Position numbers and translations under genes: made by a program. Under the pieces are notes generated by a model. The model saw only the letters and a program-made list of their open reading frames with translations. It did no database searches and was not told where the DNA came from. DNA of 64,000 nt from Ancistrus triradiatus (lineage: Eukaryota; Chordata; Actinopteri; Siluriformes; Loricariidae). Below, one piece after another: positions 11,290 through 23,171 of this stretch (position 1 is the first letter of the stretch; each line of letters starts with the position of its first letter). The stretch covers positions 981,120 through 1,045,119 of the forward strand of contig JAJAGP010000017.1 in assembly GCA_025084515.1 (NCBI GenBank), given 5' to 3'.

Positions 11290-12813
11290 GTGCTTAACAT
11301 AAACCAACAATGACTACCAATCTGGCTGCATCCCAAACCACTTACAGCTCTATTAAACTTTATGTTAAATTAAATGCACTACCAATGCTGCTGTATGAGT
11401 TTTGTTATGCATCATTGGATTAATGCAACCAAGTTAACACGCTACTGTTGGTAAATTAGGTGATACTGATCATAGTTAGAACTGAGTGGCATTTTAGGAT
11501 TGTTATTAGTCGTTATTTAGATAATCATATTCTCTGTGTTTTAATGGTAGGCATAATCAACATGTGCCATAATAACTGCCATTTTATTTAGTCTATATTC
11601 ACTATAAGTTATTTCTTAGAAAACAAACATATACAACATTATAACATGACATAATTTCACGCAGTAAGGTCAGAACATAGCTAACAGCCTAAAAGTTAAA
11701 AGGCAAACTAACTAATTAGTAATTAGTTAAAATAGGCAATTTTGGATTCATGTGATCCTGTGAAAAAATGTAACATTAGCTGTGATCTGCACTAGGTTTA
11801 AGTCACAGAGCTTAATGACTGATGTTACACTTGAATAGTTGATGTGCTAGAATGTCATGTCCCAAAGCTTTTTTCAGAAGTACTCATACATTTTAAGTGT
11901 TGTGATGACTCATTTGACCCAACAATCCAAGAAGAGTTAATCATTTAAAAATCATGTTTTGGTGTTCACTAAGACTTTAAAAAGCACTGGGCATAAGAGC
12001 GTACAACAGAATGTGAGCCACTGTTATTATTATTATTCCACACACAGGAAAAGCGTTGGAATTTCTGGGAAAACAAGCTTCAGTATAAACATCCCTGCTC
12101 TGCTGCAACTGCATTAAAAACACAAGCCGTCTGGCCACATGTCCTAAGACAAACATTGTAAACTAGACTTGAGTAAAGTTCAGTGTCTGATAACCTTTAC
12201 TCTTACAAGCATGAATCTAAAGACACAATGCTTGGAGTTGGGCTGTAACATTTTAATAGTTTTATGTATACAAACGTACAAAACTACAGTATCTGAATTC
12301 AGTTCAAGATACATTTTGCCAGTATTTAGAATACAGTTACATCATTTTAGGAGATACATGTAAATGTTTAAAAAATACAAAATGCGAAAGAGATTTACTT
12401 TGAGTATGCTTAGTTCTACTATATAAAACTATATTCTGCACACTATACTGAACACTATTTACATGAATGAACAAAATCTTAAACTATTTCTGACACTTCC
12501 TTATACGACTTTGTTCTATACTAGGCTGTGAATCCATCAAATGAATACTCGAGTCCAGTGTAAATGCAAGGTTTGACAACATTCCTGGCACAGAAGATAG
12601 CAGCTTGCACATACTGTTTTTAATTAAAGTACACAATGAAATTAAAACTTTGCATTAAAAAAAGGATCATTCTGGTATTCACTATTGTGTTTTTGTGTTC
12701 ATGAATTTGTGTTCATTGAATTATTTCATTGAAATACAAGCAAGCACAAACATGATTAGTTGTTATCAACGTGCAAAAATTTGTGTGACTAATACAACTA
12801 AATTAAATATACA
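11290..12813. other. Intergenic, nothing recognised
   Basis: AT-rich sequence without supported exons, RNA genes or element ends. Confidence 0.5.
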
Positions 12814-12815
12814 TA

Positions 12816-13609
12816 CAGTGATGCAAAAAAGTATTTAGTCAGCCACTGATTGTGTAATTTCTCCTACTTAGAAAGATGAGAGAGGTCTGTAATTTTCATC
12901 ATAGGTACACTTCAACTATGAGAGACAAGCATAGTGTGTTACTGATGGTAGCCTTTGTTACTTTGCTCCCAGCTCTCTGCAGGTCATTCATCAGGTCCCT
13001 CCATGTAGTTCTGGGATGTTCGCTCACCGTTCTCATGATCATTTTGACCCCACGGGATGAGATCTTGCGTGGAGCCCCAGATCGAGGGAGATTATCAATG
13101 GTCTTGTTTGTCTTCCATTTTCTTACAATTGCTCCCACAGTTGATTTATTCACACCAACCTGCTTGCCTATTGTAGATTCACTCTTCCCAGCCTGGTGCA
13201 GGTCTACAATTTTCGTCCTGGTGTCCTTCAACAGCTCTTTGGTCTTGACTTTGGAGTCTGACTGTTTGAGGCTGTGGACAGGTGTCTTTTATACAGATAA
13301 CGAGGTCAAACAGGTGCCATTAATACAGGTAACGAGTGGAGGACAGAAGGGCTTCTTAAAGAAGAAGTTACAGGTCTGTGAGAGCCAGAAATCTTGCATT
13401 TTTGTGGGTGACCAAATACTTATTTTCCACCATGATTTACAATGAAATTCTTTAAAAATCCTACAATGTGATTTTCTGGATTTTTTTTTTCTGATTTTGT
13501 CTGTCATAGTTGAAGTGTACCTGTGATGAAAATTACAGACCTCTCTCATCTTGCTAAGTAGGAAAGCTTGCACAATCAGTGGCTGACTAAATACTTTTTT
13601 GCCCCTCTT
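12816..13609 (-). mobile_element. Tc1 element, family B, internally deleted
   Basis: The left end reads CAGTGATGCAAAAAAGTATT and the right end reads TACTTTTTTGCCCCTCTT, with TA outside. The shared inner motif is TTAGTCAGCCACTGATTG on both arms in opposite orientation. The length is 794 bp. The catalytic half of the transposase is missing, so the left arm joins directly to the N-terminal coding part. Confidence 0.85.
12905..13231 (-). pseudogene. Family B transposase, DNA-binding domain only
   Basis: The minus-strand frame contains KIVDLHQAGKSESTIGKQV, NKSTVGAIVRKWK, NLPRSGAPRKIS and RTTWRDLMNDLQRAG. These are the two helix-turn-helix subdomains and linker of a Tc1 transposase, uninterrupted for about 100 residues. 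The frame then runs into terminal-repeat sequence, so no DDE domain follows. Confidence 0.8.
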
Positions 13610-13611
13610 TA

Positions 13612-15095
13612 CATACATACAGACAGACAATGTTAACATTTGGGGGGGGGGCTCTGGCTTCTGTCCCCAGAGAAAACAAGTTGCAGGCTTAGGAAACCCC
13701 TCAAGAGGAAGCCAGTTCACTGCACTGGCAAATCATCCCAAACCATGCTCCACTCCCTCATACACAGCCAATCACACCAGATGGGGATGGTCCATCAAAT
13801 AAAGCATTAGTACTGGCACTTCCTTGAACGCAACACTCTTGCCAAACCTTGCCAAAAACATCTAGAAATCGTATGTCTTGAGTGTTTCATATGTGCCTTT
13901 CAAAAATGCATTTGTAAATAAATGTTTTCTCAAAATGTTATCATTTTACTTATCATTACAGAATATGTATCGCCTTACAGTTGGTACAGTATATTCCATT
14001 TTCCTGCATAAATACTATGAATTATAAATTATGTTTTTATTTATTTATTGTCCAACCCTGAAGATAGATCATAAACTGCAAATCAATGTAATTTTTTTAA
14101 GCTAGAGGCTTACTTAAAGGATGTGTTTTCGTAATAAAGCCTGAGGCACTGGCATTGGTAAACATTAGTCAGCTGGAACTGGTCCCCAACACATTGACAT
14201 GTCAGTTAATCATTTAGTTGTCCTATTGTTCTTAAAATCATGAGTTGTGATTTAATTTGGCATACGAAACAGGGTTACACATTAAAAACTTCCTTCACAG
14301 TACAAGGTCAGTTATTCATTTCATGAGCTCAATTATTGACTAATTATTACATAAACCTATAATCTAGAGGTGTAAATACATAGACCATAAATAAATCATA
14401 CAACAATAACCAACCAATAATAGTTCAGAAATTGTAATACAAGTCATATAATTGACCTTTGCATGAAATTATAAGAAGTTTTCCTCAGTAACATCATTAT
14501 CAGGATCACAGTGGATCTATCAGGCACACTGGAGGCAAGGTAGGACGACTGAAGCTCAACTTAAAGTACCATTCATACCATTAATTTACAGTAGGCATCG
14601 AGTAAAGCTTATCTATCACCATTTCCTGGCTAACTTGGCTAGCTAACAAACTGACAGGACAGATTAGCTGTTCCTGATTTCCTAACTAAGCTTCTCCCAT
14701 TTGGTACCAATTGTTAGCTAGTTAGTCTTCTGGCTTTTAAAAAAGCTAATTAATTTAAATAGGCTAATTGTAGCACTGCTAATTCAGCATGACATGTAAA
14801 CATGTACTCACATGAACACTGCTAAGACCAAAAGACAAATGAAGTTAGTGTTCCATTTGAATACATTAAGGTCAAAGTCTTCCGTACAGTTGAACTTCAT
14901 TATAATTCTGTAGCAGAGTGAAATTGGGTCTCCTAATCCCAGAAACATGAAGATAACACACAGTTTGTGGTTGTATTGTTTTATAGGCCTGGATGTGATT
15001 AAACATCAACTAGATGGAACACTGTGACCTGTTTGTGGTGTAGAGAAAGCTAACACTATCTGCATTACAGTTATATATATATACATATATATATA
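13612..15095. other. Intergenic, nothing recognised
   Basis: Includes a G-run and a GC-richer patch around 13640-13800 of unknown origin. No supported gene. Confidence 0.45.
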
Positions 15096-15097
15096 TA

Positions 15098-16552
15098 CAG
15101 TGGGGCAAAAAAGTATTTAGTCAGCCACTGATTGTGTAAGTTCTCCTACTTAGAAAAATGAGAGAGGTCTGTAATTTTCATCATAGGTACACTTCAACTA
15201 TGAGAAACAAAATGAGAAAAAATCCAGGAAATCACATTGTAGGATTTTGAAAGAATTTAATTGTAAATTATGGTGGAAAATAAGTATTTGGTCAATAGTG
15301 ATATTTTGGGGCTGTCTCTGGGCAACACGGACTTTCAACTCCCTCCTCAAATTTTCTATGGGGTTGAGGTTTGGAGACTGGCTAGGCCACTCCAGGACCT
15401 TGAAATGCTTTTTACGAAGCCACTCCTTCGTTGCCCGAGTGGTGTGTTTGGGATCATTGTCATGCTGGAAGACCCATCCATGTTCCATCTTCAATGCTCT
15501 CACTGATGGAAGGAGGTTTTGGCGTAAAATCTCACAATACATGGCTCCGTTCATTTCATTCTTCCCTTAACACGGATCAGTCGTCCTGTCCCCTTTGCAG
15601 AAAAACAGCCCCAAAACATGATGTTTCCACCCCCATGCTTTACAGTAGGTGTGGTGTTCTTGGGCTGCAACTCAGCATTCTTCTTCCTCCAAACACGGCA
15701 AGTTGAGTTTTTACCAAAGTTCTATTTTAGTTTCATCTGACCATATGATATTCTATCAATCCTCTTGTGGATCATCCATATGCTCTCTGGCAAACTTCAG
15801 ACAGGCCTGGACATGAACTGGCTTAAGCAGGGGGACACACCTGGCACTCCACGATCTGAGTCCCTCTCCTGGTGTAGTGTGTTACTGATGGTAGCCTTTG
15901 TTACTTTGGTCCCAGCTCTCTGCAGGTCATTCATCAGGTACCTCCATGTAGTTTTTGCTCACCGTTCTCATGACCATTTTAACCTCATGGGATGAGATCT
16001 TGCATGGGGCCCCAGATCGAGGGAGATTATCAATGATCTTGTTTGTCTTCCATTTTCTTACAATTGCTCCCACAGTTGATTTATTCACACCAACCTGCTT
16101 GCCTATTGTAGATTCACTCTTCCCAGCCTGGTGCAGGTCTACAATTTTCTTCCTGGTGTATTTCAACAGTTCTTTGGTCTTGGCCATGGTTGAGTTTGGA
16201 GTCTGACTGTTTGAGGCTGTTGACAGGTGTCTTTTATACAGATAACGAGGTCAAATAGGTGTCATTAATACAGGTAATGAGTGGAGGACAGAAGAGCTTC
16301 TTAAAGAAGAAGTTACATGTCTGTGAGAGCCAGAAATCTTGCTTGTTTGTGGGTGACCAAATACTTATTTTCCACCATTATTTACAATTAAATTCTTTAC
16401 AAGTCCTACAATGTCATTTCCTGGATTTTTTTTTTCATTTTGTCTGTCATAGTTCAAGTGTACCTATGATGAACATTACAGACCTCTCTCATCTTTTGAA
16501 GTACGAGAACTTGCACAATCAGTGGCTGACTAAATACTTTTTTGCCCCTCTG
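15098..16552 (-). mobile_element. Tc1 element, family B, near full length
   Basis: Starts CAGTGGGGCAAAAAAGTATT and ends ACTTTTTTGCCCCTCTG. It lies in a TATATA tract that supplies the TA target. It is 1455 bp long with inverted arms at both ends. The transposase is on the minus strand and broken. Confidence 0.9.
15198..16187 (-). pseudogene. Family B Tc1 transposase pseudogene
   Basis: It starts MAKTKELLKYTRKKIVDLHQ at 16187 and keeps the helix-turn-helix region to about 15930. After frameshifts the catalytic part resumes with HGWVFQHDNDPKHTTRATK (second Asp in HDNDPKH) and SQSPNLNPIENL (Glu in PIEN), which fits the DD34E signature. The C-terminus is truncated against the left arm. It is non-functional as it stands. 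Confidence 0.82.
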
Positions 16553-16560
16553 TATATATA

Positions 16561-16650
16561 TATCAGAAAAAGAGTTGTTGATGCTCCTCAGACTGGAAAA
16601 GGTTACAAAACCATCTCTAAAGAGTTTGGTCTCCACCAATCCACAATCAA
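16561..16650 (+). mobile_element. Small fragment of family A Tc1 (transposase N-terminus)
   Basis: Reads CAGAAAAAGAGTTGTTGATG onward, encoding RKRVVDAPQTGKGYKTISKE. It has no ends of its own and runs directly into a different repeat fragment, so it is a rearranged remnant. Confidence 0.7.
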
Positions 16651-16651
16651 C

Positions 16652-16888
16652 TTTCCCAGTCTTTTGTTGCCCCTGTTCCAACTGTTTTGGAACGTATTGC
16701 AGGCATCAAATTCAAATTGAGTGAATATTTGCAAAAAAACAATAAAGTTTATCCGTTTGAACATTAAATATCTTGTCTTTGTAGTGTTTTCAAATGAATA
16801 TGGGTTGAAAAGGATTTATAAATGATCGTATTCTGTTTTTATTTATGTTTTACACAACATTCCAACTTCATTGGAATTGAGGTTGTAT
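16652..16888 (+). mobile_element. 3' arm of another mariner-like fish element
   Basis: The segment with GGAACGTATTGCAGGCATC, AACATTAAATATCTTGTC and the terminal CATTGGAATTGAGGTTGTA resembles the 3' inverted repeat of a widespread teleost transposon with a family-D-like end. Only one arm is present. Confidence 0.5.
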
Positions 16889-16978
16889 GTGTTCCTAATC
16901 CAATATCTGTAAAATGTTCCCCTTTCTAAGACTTACGTGACAAAATTTTGGGGTTTTATGCATATTCCTGCACTGTGT

Positions 16979-17165
16979 GAGTGGTGGAACAGAGGATAAA
17001 GTATTGGACTGTGGACCAGAAGGTCCAGGATTCAAATCCCACCTCTGTCAAGCTACCACTGTTGGGTCCTTGGGCAAAGCCCTTAACCCACAATTGCTTG
17101 GATTGTAAGATCAGTTGTGAGTCACTCTAGATATGAGCATCTGCTAAATGACTAAATCTAAATGA
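16979..17165 (+). mobile_element. tRNA-derived SINE
   Basis: The 5' half has a pol III box B (GGATTCAAATCCC, matching GGTTCRANYCC) and a weak box A upstream. The body reads CACTGTTGGGTCCTTGGGC, and the tail reads ATCTGCTAAATGACTAAATC. It is the same SINE family as the copies at 38.9, 49.8, 51.8 and 52.2 kb. Confidence 0.75.
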
Positions 17166-17859
17166 GTAGTCAAAATAACTATATATACTGTATACAGAAA
17201 TAACCCAAATTGTCTTAAATTTACCACACAGTGCAATTACCCAGTACTCCTCCAACTTTCAACTAAAATATCCCCTTATTTCTTATACACACAACACACT
17301 CACTGCCTTTGATATATTTATTCTAAATAAACATGTCATATTGTGCCAACCCATGCCAGACCTACACTATATGTCCAAAAGCAAGTAAACACTCGTTATA
17401 ATTACTGATATCTGTTATTCCAGCCACACATAACATTTAGTACTAGGGATGGAATCTCCATAGACAAACAGTGGAAGTAGAACACTGCAGAATCCTGAGA
17501 GTAACTAGAATGACTCTCAATATTGCGCTGCCACAGGTTTACCCATGCCCAGCATGTTAATTAGTCAACCTTATGCCCTGTCCTGCTATGAAAATCCTAT
17601 AATGAAATGGATTGCCAGCTTTTAGGGAGAACTTGCTTACACAGGGCTTACACAGAGCTCTGACTTTCATTCCATTAGACACATTTGAGTCAGGGCTTCA
17701 TCACATCAGTGTGTGACTTCACAGTCATGTCACATAGTTTATGTGGAAAGCCCAAGTCACACAAGAGTTGTAGCTACTGTTGTATAAAATCGACTTTCTA
17801 AAACATATTTACAAACGTACGCTTTTCTAGTTGTTACATTAATGCATTCATGTTGCGAC
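17166..17859. other. Intergenic, nothing recognised
   Basis: No supported exon or mobile element ends. Confidence 0.45.
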
Positions 17860-18203
17860 TTTATTAGGTGCACCTGATTGTTTCTACACTTGTTGTCCAT
17901 TTGATCTGTTCCACTTAGCATACAGAACACTTACCAAATAGAATTACACTTTGTAGTTCTGCAATTATAGACTGTAGTCCATTTTCTCTTGTTGGTCCCC
18001 TTTACTCGGTTCTGTAATGGCAGGACCCCCACAGCACCACCACAGATCAGGTAATATTTTGTGGAGTGATGTGGTGTGTTAGGTATGATTGGATCAGACA
18101 CAGTGCAGTCTGTAATTGTAGAACTACAAAGTGCATCTATATGATAAGTGGAACTGATCAAATGGACAGTGAGTGTGAAAACAAGGAGGTGTACCTAATA
18201 AAT
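17860..18203. mobile_element. Foldback element, short version
   Basis: The left end TTTATTAGGTGCACCTGA and right end AGGTGTACCTAATAAA are inverted copies. The arms extend inward through TTTGTAGTTCTGCAATTA on the left and TAATTGTAGAACTACAAA on the right. The element is about 340 bp and non-coding. A longer relative lies at 43531-44277 and a split one at 56090-58530. Confidence 0.75.
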
Positions 18204-19725
18204 ATTTACATAATTAGGTACTGGTCAGGGGTAATCCAACGAAGCCAAAGTCTAAAATATGTACAGATTCTCTCTATACTAGCTACGTTATAAATCGTCT
18301 AGAACTCAGGAAACCCGTGTCTATGTCTCTGTTACCTGCGCCCATCAATCAATCCAACGAGGCGGAGTCAGATATGGTGAACGTGACGGACGTGTCTGTG
18401 CTGATTGCTCAGACGAGGCGTGTAGTGTTTGTTTATCTTCCAGAAATACTGAGGCACTGGAAAAGCGCGCCGTTTATGAGAATGAACTCCATTACAGTGC
18501 GTTGTTAACATGCCATCTGCTTTACATATTGGGCACTTCCTGCCTCGAAGATTGCACACACCCACAGAACTGTGAAATAACCTCACTGTATGACAATATG
18601 TATGATCATATCTTTTTTAATACCATTAATACTATTGTTGTTATAGTTATTATACTACATCAATAAAACAATGTTATGTTGTTATGGCTGTTATACTGTA
18701 TAAAGTTGTTGTTTTGATTATTACACTGTTTATTGTTCATTCATGAATTCATGAGTTTATTCATCTTATCTTTGTTAGGGTGGCAGGAAATTCTGCGTCC
18801 ATCCTGAGAACACTGGGTAAATTCATCTCAGTCTTAAAAGAAATATAATAATACTGGAATAATATTCATAATCACACAACAGTTAGTTCTGACCTTACAA
18901 TCTGATTGGTTGGGAAGGGTTCTCACTGTGACGATATTTGTGATGACAGCACCGCTTTTTCACATCTAAATGGTATCACTCAGCTGACGCGTTGCCAACC
19001 AATGACAAGCTTTGTGCACACAAACATGTAAGGTGTACAAATGACGGAATAATAATTACCTAAATTCTTAATTCTTAACGAATTTCGCTTTTTTGCCCTT
19101 TCATCTTCACTCTTTCTTTAGTTGTATTTCAAAGTAACTTCTCGGTAGTTTTATATAAATCATATACCTTTTGTAGCTTTGGCTGTGTCCCAATTCAACC
19201 CAAATGAGACTGCTCTACGCCGGATTTCTTGTTTGCGTCATAGGCACGCAATGAACCTCAGGATATGATGGTTGACAAAGGATTCACATGTTGGATCCTT
19301 TGTTGCCATGGAAAAGAAGGCGCGTCATGCCACTGTGATGCAATTGGTCTTAAAATGCAGCCTCTGAATGATGAGGCCCCTGAACTGGGATGCACCTTCA
19401 CTGTGTTAAAGCAGGGTAAGGAATTGTTACCTTTGCATAGCAACAACAAATAGGTTGTGGACCTATTTTTGGCATAAGGTATTATCAACATTAAAACATA
19501 TTCAGTATGAAATTTGATGCTTCTTTGACTTAATTTGATTCCTTATTTTGTTGTAGAATGCAATAGAACACTCGAGGTTGTGTCTTATCACGAATAACAA
19601 CATGGTTGTGATTATCTACGGCACTCACCTGTGGCTCCTGCCTGCTAGCAATTGATAGCCATGTTATTCGACATAACGCACTCCATCTTATGTTCTATTA
19701 CTTCATTATAATAATAGTAACAAGA
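18204..19725. other. Intergenic, possible old repeat near 19190-19460
   Basis: The stretch starting GTGTCCCAATTCAACCC near 19186 resembles the entry of known fish non-autonomous elements, but no matching right end was found. No gene is supported here. Confidence 0.35.
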
Positions 19726-19726
19726 A

Positions 19727-19850
19727 GAAGAGGGGTGCTCAAGTGGTGCAGTGGTCCAATATGCTAACTCACCCAAGCAGGGACCTGGGTTTGAGCTCTG
19801 GCAGTGCTTTTGGCCAGATCAGGAATCACATGCAGACATGAGTCTAATGG
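19727..19850 (+). mobile_element. SINE-like tRNA-derived fragment, second family
   Basis: GGGGTGCTCAAGTGGTGCAG supplies a box A-like start and GGGTTTGAGCTC a box B-like motif 45 bp later. It then reads GGCAGTGCTTTTGGCC. It differs from the main SINE family and stops right at the Tc1 element that follows. Confidence 0.5.
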
Positions 19851-19856
19851 AGGATA

Positions 19857-21353
19857 CAGTGGTCCTTGAAAGTTTGTGAACCCTTTAGAATTTTTTTATA
19901 TTTCTGTATAAATATGACCTAAAACATCATCAGATTTTCACACGAGTCTGAAAAGTAGATAAAAAGAACCCAGTTAAACAAATGAGACAAAATATTATAC
20001 TTGGTCATTTATTTACTGAGGAAAATAATCCAATGTTACATATTAGTGAGTGGCAAAAGTATGTGAACCTCTAGGATTAACAGGTTAATTTGAAGGTGAA
20101 ATTAGAGTCAGGTGTTTTCGATCAATGGGATGACAATGAGGTGTGAGTGGGCATCCTGTTTTATTTAAAGAACAGGGATCTATCAAAGTCTGCTCTTCAC
20201 AGCACATGTTTGTGGAAGTGTATCACGGCACGAACAAAGGAGATTTCTGAGGACCTCAGAAAAAGAGTTGTTGATGCTCATCAGGCTCTAAAAGGTTACA
20301 AAACCATCTCTAAAATGTTTGGACTCCATCAATCCACAGTCAGACAGATTGTCTACAAATGGAGAAAATTCAAGACCATTGTTACCCTGCCCAGGAGTGA
20401 TCGACCCACAAAGATCACTCCAAGAGCATGTACTCGTGTAGTCATGTAATAGATGGCGAGGTCACAAAAGACCCCTGGCAGGGTTGCAAGGAGAAAGCCA
20501 CTGCTCACCAAAAAGAACATTGCTGCTCGTCTGCAGTTTGCTAATGATCACATGGACAAGCCAGAAGTCTATTGGAAGAATGCTTTACGGACGGATGAGA
20601 CCAAAATAGAACTTTTTGGTTTAAAAGAAAAGCGTTATGTTTGGAGAAAGGAAAACACTGCATTCCAGCATAAGAACCTTGCCCCATCTGTGAAACATGG
20701 TGGTGGTAGTATCATGGTTTGGGCCTGCTTTGCTGCATCTGGGCTAGTACGGCTTGCCATCATTGATGGAACAATGAATTCTGAATTATATCAGAGAATT
20801 CTAAAGGAAAATGTCAGGACATCTGTTCATGAACTGAATCTCAAGAGAAGGTGGGTCATGCAGCAAGACAACGACCCTAAGCACACAAGTCGTTCTACCA
20901 AAGAATGGTTAATGAAGAATAAAGTTCATGTTTTGGAATGGCCAAGTCAAAGTCCTGACCTTAATCCACTCGAAATGTTGTGGAAGGACCTGAAGTGAGC
21001 AGTTAATGTGAAGAAACCCACCAACATCCCAGAAGCTGTTCTGTATGGAGGAATGGGCTAAAATTCCTCCAAGCCAGTGTGCAGGACTGATCAACAGTTA
21101 CAGGAAACGTTTAGTTGCAGTTATTGCTGCACTGGGGGGTCACAGCAGATACCAATAGCAAAGGTTCACATACTTTTGATTTTCCTCAATAATAAATAAA
21201 TTCCCACATGAATAATCTTTTTGTTTCATTTGTTTAACTGGGTTCTCTTTATATACATTTAAGACTTGTGTGAAAATCTCATGATGTATTAGGTCATATT
21301 TATGCAGAAATACAGAGAATTCTAAAGGGTTCACAAACTTTCAAGCACGACTG
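19857..21353 (+). mobile_element. Tc1 element, family A, both ends present
   Basis: Starts CAGTGGTCCTTGAAAG and ends CTTTCAAGCACGACTG with TA at 19855-19856 and 21354-21355. It is 1497 bp long. This copy has the longest open transposase frame of family A in the window. Its right part and right flank are duplicated in inverted orientation at 56741 onward. Confidence 0.9.
20225..20998 (+). pseudogene. Family A Tc1 transposase, best preserved but disabled
   Basis: The expected ATG at 20225 is ACG. The helix-turn-helix part (EDLRKRVVDAHQALKGYKT, then GLHQSTVRQIVYKW) ends in a stop at about 20449, and roughly 100 bp are missing before GRVARRKPLLTKKNI. From there to 20998 the catalytic domain is open: the first Asp is in LRTDETK, the second in QQDNDPKH, and Glu in NPLEMLW, the DD34E arrangement. 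A TGA after WKDLK truncates the C-terminus. It is non-functional, but the catalytic residues are intact. Confidence 0.87.
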
Positions 21354-21355
21354 TA

Positions 21356-21489
21356 TACTGTGTTTTGAATGCTGGTGTACTGGACAATCCGCAAGACTAT
21401 TCCAGTTATATGTTCCATATTGGTCCAAGTTGGTTTGTGCTACTCTGGTGATGGTTTAGCTGGTGAACTCACATGGTGTTGCTGTTAAA
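21356..21489. repeat. 134-bp flank duplicated in inverted orientation at 56741-56874
   Basis: Read in reverse complement, this stretch matches 56741-56874 with one difference seen by eye. It is adjacent to a Tc1 copy at both loci. It is not part of the Tc1 element itself. Confidence 0.85.
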
Positions 21490-21799
21490 GCAGGTAAAAC
21501 TGGTTTACCGGCTTACCAGTGTCCAAAACAAACATATGCTGGTCCTTGTTGTTTTTATTTTTAGTAGGGCAGTTCTCCAAGAAGAAGAAGGAGGGGGAGA
21601 ACAAGAAGAAAAACTAAAAATAGTGCAGTAGTTATTACTGGTTCTAGGCAGTTGAGATGCTATTCGGTAGTCCAATACTGTGGTGACACTGACTTGAGGC
21701 AATGCTTTCACACTGGAGTGCACCTCATACAGACATGATGTGCTGTGTCTGAAGGAGTGGAGTCCAGATTGGGGATCTTCCCCCATCACTGAAACAGTA

Positions 21800-21960
21800 A
21801 CCCCTGCTGTACTCTGCAATGGACTGGCGTCCAGTTCAGGGTACATGGTCACCTGCACCCTGTGAGTTCCAGGATAATATAAATAATAATAAAGTGTAAA
21901 GTAAGGGTTAGAAGGGTTTGTGGCCAGTAGCATGCCTCAGTATGACTGTACGGTGCAATC
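21800..21960 (-). repeat. Fragment of a dispersed fish repeat
   Basis: CTGCAATGGACTGGCGTCC followed by a GGGTACATGG-type stretch is a signature of a common teleost SINE/LINE tail. The flanking open frame (21505-21933, minus) follows the repeat and is not taken as a gene. Confidence 0.45.
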
Positions 21961-22311
21961 TGTGTAAGCAACCTTGTCAGTAGGATTAAAGTGACACCTA
22001 CCTACCGGTCTCCTAAAAGCTTGGCAGCTTAACTAGGTGGAAATTCGTTGCTGGCAAGACATTTGCCACATTTCAGCAATGGCAAGGGTGCGAGCTGTGG
22101 TTGGTGGCTTTTTGAGGTAAAATGCATGGAGGGAAATCCGTCCTACCATCACAGGTAGAGAGAGAAGGGTTTGGCGACTGGACGAGATAATGAGGTTAGA
22201 CTGTATCTGTGTTTAGTTTGCTTGTTCTCCCTATGCTTGCATCCTAACACACTCCAAAGTCATGTGTTAGGTCAACTGCTTTCCTGAGTGTACTGGTGTG
22301 AGTAAGAAAGT

Positions 22312-22338
22312 TTGTGTGTGTGTGTGTGTGTGTGTGTG
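22312..22338. repeat. GT microsatellite
   Basis: About 13 uninterrupted TG units. Confidence 0.9.
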
Positions 22339-22665
22339 GCATTATGGGGACCAACTGCCCCACAAGGATAGAAAGAGCTGACATGTTTTTCTTTTGCCGG
22401 CAAAAGATTTGCTTTACATTAACAAGGTTAAAGTTATGGTTAGGTTAAATTAGGTTAGATAAAGGTGTAGCATTAATTAGCTACAATAATTATTATGTAA
22501 GTGGGCAGTCCCCACAAAGATAGTGAGATATGATGGGGTGGGGGGCATGTTTATATTACATTGTGAAACTTTCTACACCTAGGCTAGGTGTAGGTAAAGT
22601 ATTAATTGGCTACAGTCATCATCATACAGTAATTATTGGCTACAGAAAGTCCCCACAACATATGT

Positions 22666-22669
<4 letters not shown>

Positions 22670-22739
<70 letters not shown>
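22670..22739. repeat. Long GT microsatellite
   Basis: About 35 uninterrupted TG units, long enough to be highly polymorphic. Open frames reading poly-Cys-Val across it are artefacts. Confidence 0.95.
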
Positions 22740-22740
<1 letters not shown>

Positions 22741-22769
22741 ATATATGGCCCGTCATCGTTTGGCACGCT

Positions 22770-22860
22770 GTGTAGAGTTGGTTCCCAAGTTGCATCCTGT
22801 GCTGCTGGTAGGGCACTGTGTCCCTGCGAACCTGAAATGGATTAATGGACTAATTAATAA

Positions 22861-22894
<34 letters not shown>
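22770..22894 (+). repeat. Repeat tail followed by an AAT microsatellite
   Basis: CCCTGCGAACCTGAAATGG is a typical 3' end of a fish retroposon, followed by ATTAATGGAC-type sequence and about ten AAT units (22862-22893), as expected for a retroposon tail. The source family is not certain. Confidence 0.5.
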
Positions 22895-23171
22895 TAAAGC
22901 TTTTTAAGAGTGTTTAAATCTGGTCTCAGTAAGCCTAAGGTCTTTCAAGGTGACCACTCACCATACGTGCTGCTGAACCAGTCCCTGCTTGCTCAGGCAT
23001 GATACAGCTGTGCTAACAACAGCCTGAGAAATTTCCCTCTAAGAGAGGACGTGCAGAACAGAACAATGACAATGAGGTGATTCTTCATCTGCAGTTATGT
23101 GTGTACGTGATGTGAAATGTGATTCAGCAGGTTTCAACATACTTTGGTAGTCTTTCGACTGATTTTGCATA

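Noticed and set aside
16979..17060. Possible tRNA gene from the box A/B pattern
   Set aside because: The box B is followed by the SINE body and tail, no acceptor stem can be paired, and five or more similar copies occur in the window, so it is a SINE.
21505..21933. 142-codon minus-strand frame
   Set aside because: It overlaps a dispersed repeat (GGACTGGCGTCC signature) and part of the flank shared with 56.7 kb, and its composition is not protein-like.
22530..22897. Cys-Val repeat proteins
   Set aside because: Translation of the GT microsatellite.
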